From: Microthrixaceae bacterium
GTDB taxonomy: Bacteria; Actinomycetota; Acidimicrobiia; Acidimicrobiales; Acidimicrobilacustridaceae
Length of the DNA: 6,152 nt
Assembly (NCBI GenBank): GCA_023264915.1
Contig: JAHFUU010000172.1
Coordinates: forward strand, 1-6,152
Reading direction: 5' to 3'
This document shows, piece after piece, positions 5,114 to 6,152 of the stretch (within the stretch, counting starts at the first letter, position 1; each line of letters begins with the position of its first letter). Made by a program: the position numbers and the translations under genes. Below the pieces are notes generated by a model. That model ran no database searches. It saw only the letters and a program-made list of their open reading frames with translations, and was not told where the DNA came from.

Positions 5114-6152
5114 ATGCGTGTTCTGCGAGCGATCGGCGCTGGTGCAGGGGTCCTGGCGGTGGTGGTGCTGGTGGTCCTCGCGGCGAAGGTGATCGGGGAC
5201 CGCATTCGAACCGACCGCCAGCAGGACGCGCTCGATCCCTTCTACACGCCACCGGAGCCGCTTCCCTCCGCCCAGCCGGGCACCATCATCCGGTCCGAGG
5301 CTCTCGGCACGCCCCTCGAGGGAGCCCAGACCCACAGGTTCCTCTACGTCACGCAGACCTCCAGCGGGGCGCCGACGGTCAGCAGTGGGATGATCCTGAT
5401 ACCGAGCTCCGCCCCACCACCCGGCGGTCGCAAGATCGTGGCTTGGGCCCATCCGACCGTCGGCCTCGGCGACGCGTGCGCGCCATCTCGCACTGCCAGC
5501 CCGATCAAGGGTCAGCTCACCGAGCCGTGGATGTTGCAGATGGTCAAGTTCGGATGGGTGGTGGTCGCCACTGACTACGCGGGCTTGGGTACTCCGGGCA
5601 CCTCGCAGTACCTCGTGGGCAAGAGCGAGGCATATGACGTGATCAACTCGGTCCGAGCAGCGCGGTCGTTCCCAGGAGCCGAAGCAGGAACGACCTGGGC
5701 CGTCTACGGGCACTCTCAGGGCGGTCATTCGGCGTTGTGGACCGGCGTGCTGGCCAAGCAGTACGCACCGGAGCTCAACCTCGTCGCTGTCACAGCAGCA
5801 GCGCCGGCAGCCGAGCTGGGCGCGCTCGTGACAGAGCAGTGGGACAAGGACGTCTCGTGGGTCATAGGCCCAGAGGTGACCTACGCATGGCCCACGGTCA
5901 CGCCGGGGCTGCCCATCGAAGGTGTTGTCTCTGCGGCTGGCCAACGAAACACGGACAACATGGCCAAGGAGTGCGTCATGGACGCGGCCGTGGAGGGGGG
6001 TGTCCGCCAGAAGATCGGCGAGCGGTACTACTCGATGAATCCCAACAACAACCCGAGGTGGTCCGAGGCCCTGGCCGTTGAGACTCCGCCGCCCATCACC
6101 GACCTGCCCGTGCTCGTCGTGCAAGGCACCGGTGACAATGTGGTGATCCCGA
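5114..6152 (+). CDS. Secretory lipase-family alpha/beta hydrolase, 3' end outside window
   Basis: An alpha/beta hydrolase resembling the secretory lipase (LIP) family, expected to hydrolyse lipid or other carboxylic esters outside the cytoplasmic membrane. The 346 visible residues begin with a short basic start (MRVLR) and a hydrophobic segment at about 6-24. This is a signal anchor or signal peptide; no lipobox Cys is present. After a Pro-rich linker come WAHPTVGLGD-CAPS (family: WAHGTTG...D.CAPS), ATDYAGLGTPG, the nucleophile elbow GHSQGG (199-204, Ser201), and QGTGDNVV with the likely catalytic Asp341. The catalytic His would lie beyond the edge. GGAGGG (5105-5110) precedes the ATG by 3 nt. 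HPT replaces the usual HGT near the oxyanion region. The gene is divergent from the SDR gene, with repeat copy B between them. Confidence 0.9.
   Translation, partial: MRVLRAIGAGAGVLAVVVLVVLAAKVIGDRIRTDRQQDALDPFYTPPEPLPSAQPGTIIRSEALGTPLEGAQTHRFLYVTQTSSGAPTVSSGMILIPSSAPPPGGRKIVAWAHPTVGLGDACAPSRTASPIKGQLTEPWMLQMVKFGWVVVATDYAGLGTPGTSQYLVGKSEAYDVINSVRAARSFPGAEAGTTWAVYGHSQGGHSALWTGVLAKQYAPELNLVAVTAAAPAAELGALVTEQWDKDVSWVIGPEVTYAWPTVTPGLPIEGVVSAAGQRNTDNMAKECVMDAAVEGGVRQKIGERYYSMNPNNNPRWSEALAVETPPPITDLPVLVVQGTGDNVVIP

Noticed and set aside
4967..6124. 385-codon open frame on the minus strand opposite the lipase gene
   Set aside because: It is antisense to a clear alpha/beta hydrolase with catalytic motifs; the translation is low-complexity and unlike any family.

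Overview
This is a GC-rich window with tightly packed genes, strong Shine-Dalgarno motifs and actinobacterial-looking protein families: an FadE-type acyl-CoA dehydrogenase, a SnoaL-like protein, a classical SDR and a secretory-lipase-type hydrolase. A high-GC actinomycete or acidimicrobial genome, perhaps environmental, is the best guess. No rRNA or other phylogenetic marker is present, so this is inference.

Layout: (1) 1-1025, minus strand: acyl-CoA dehydrogenase, C-terminus off the left edge. (2) 1026-1310: divergent intergenic region with a 12-bp palindrome, a TAATAT -10-like box, copy A of a 60-bp repeat, and a perfect 7-3-7 palindrome just before the next gene. (3) 1311-3545, plus strand: a 744-residue molybdopterin (bis-MGD) oxidoreductase with an N-terminal 4Fe-4S motif. 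(4) 3574-3981, plus strand: a 135-residue SnoaL/NTF2-like protein, 28 nt downstream and probably co-transcribed. (5) 3996-4793, minus strand: a classical SDR dehydrogenase, convergent with the SnoaL gene across only 14 nt. (6) 4794-5113: a second divergent intergenic region with copy B of the repeat in opposite orientation. (7) 5114-6152, plus strand: a membrane-anchored or exported alpha/beta hydrolase of the secretory lipase family, running off the right edge.

The most striking feature is the pair of 60-bp repeats (54/60 identical, no gaps). They lie in the two divergent promoter regions, in inverted orientation, and exactly bracket the oxidoreductase/SnoaL/SDR module. They could be a shared bidirectional regulatory element co-controlling all four flanking transcripts, or a dispersed genomic repeat. 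If the genes do work together, a plausible theme is uptake and catabolism of a lipid, ester or sterol-like compound: an exported esterase releases the substrate, the Mo enzyme and SDR carry out redox steps, the SnoaL-like protein performs a dehydration/isomerisation-type step or a structural role, and the acyl-CoA dehydrogenase feeds beta-oxidation. The substrate cannot be read from the sequence.
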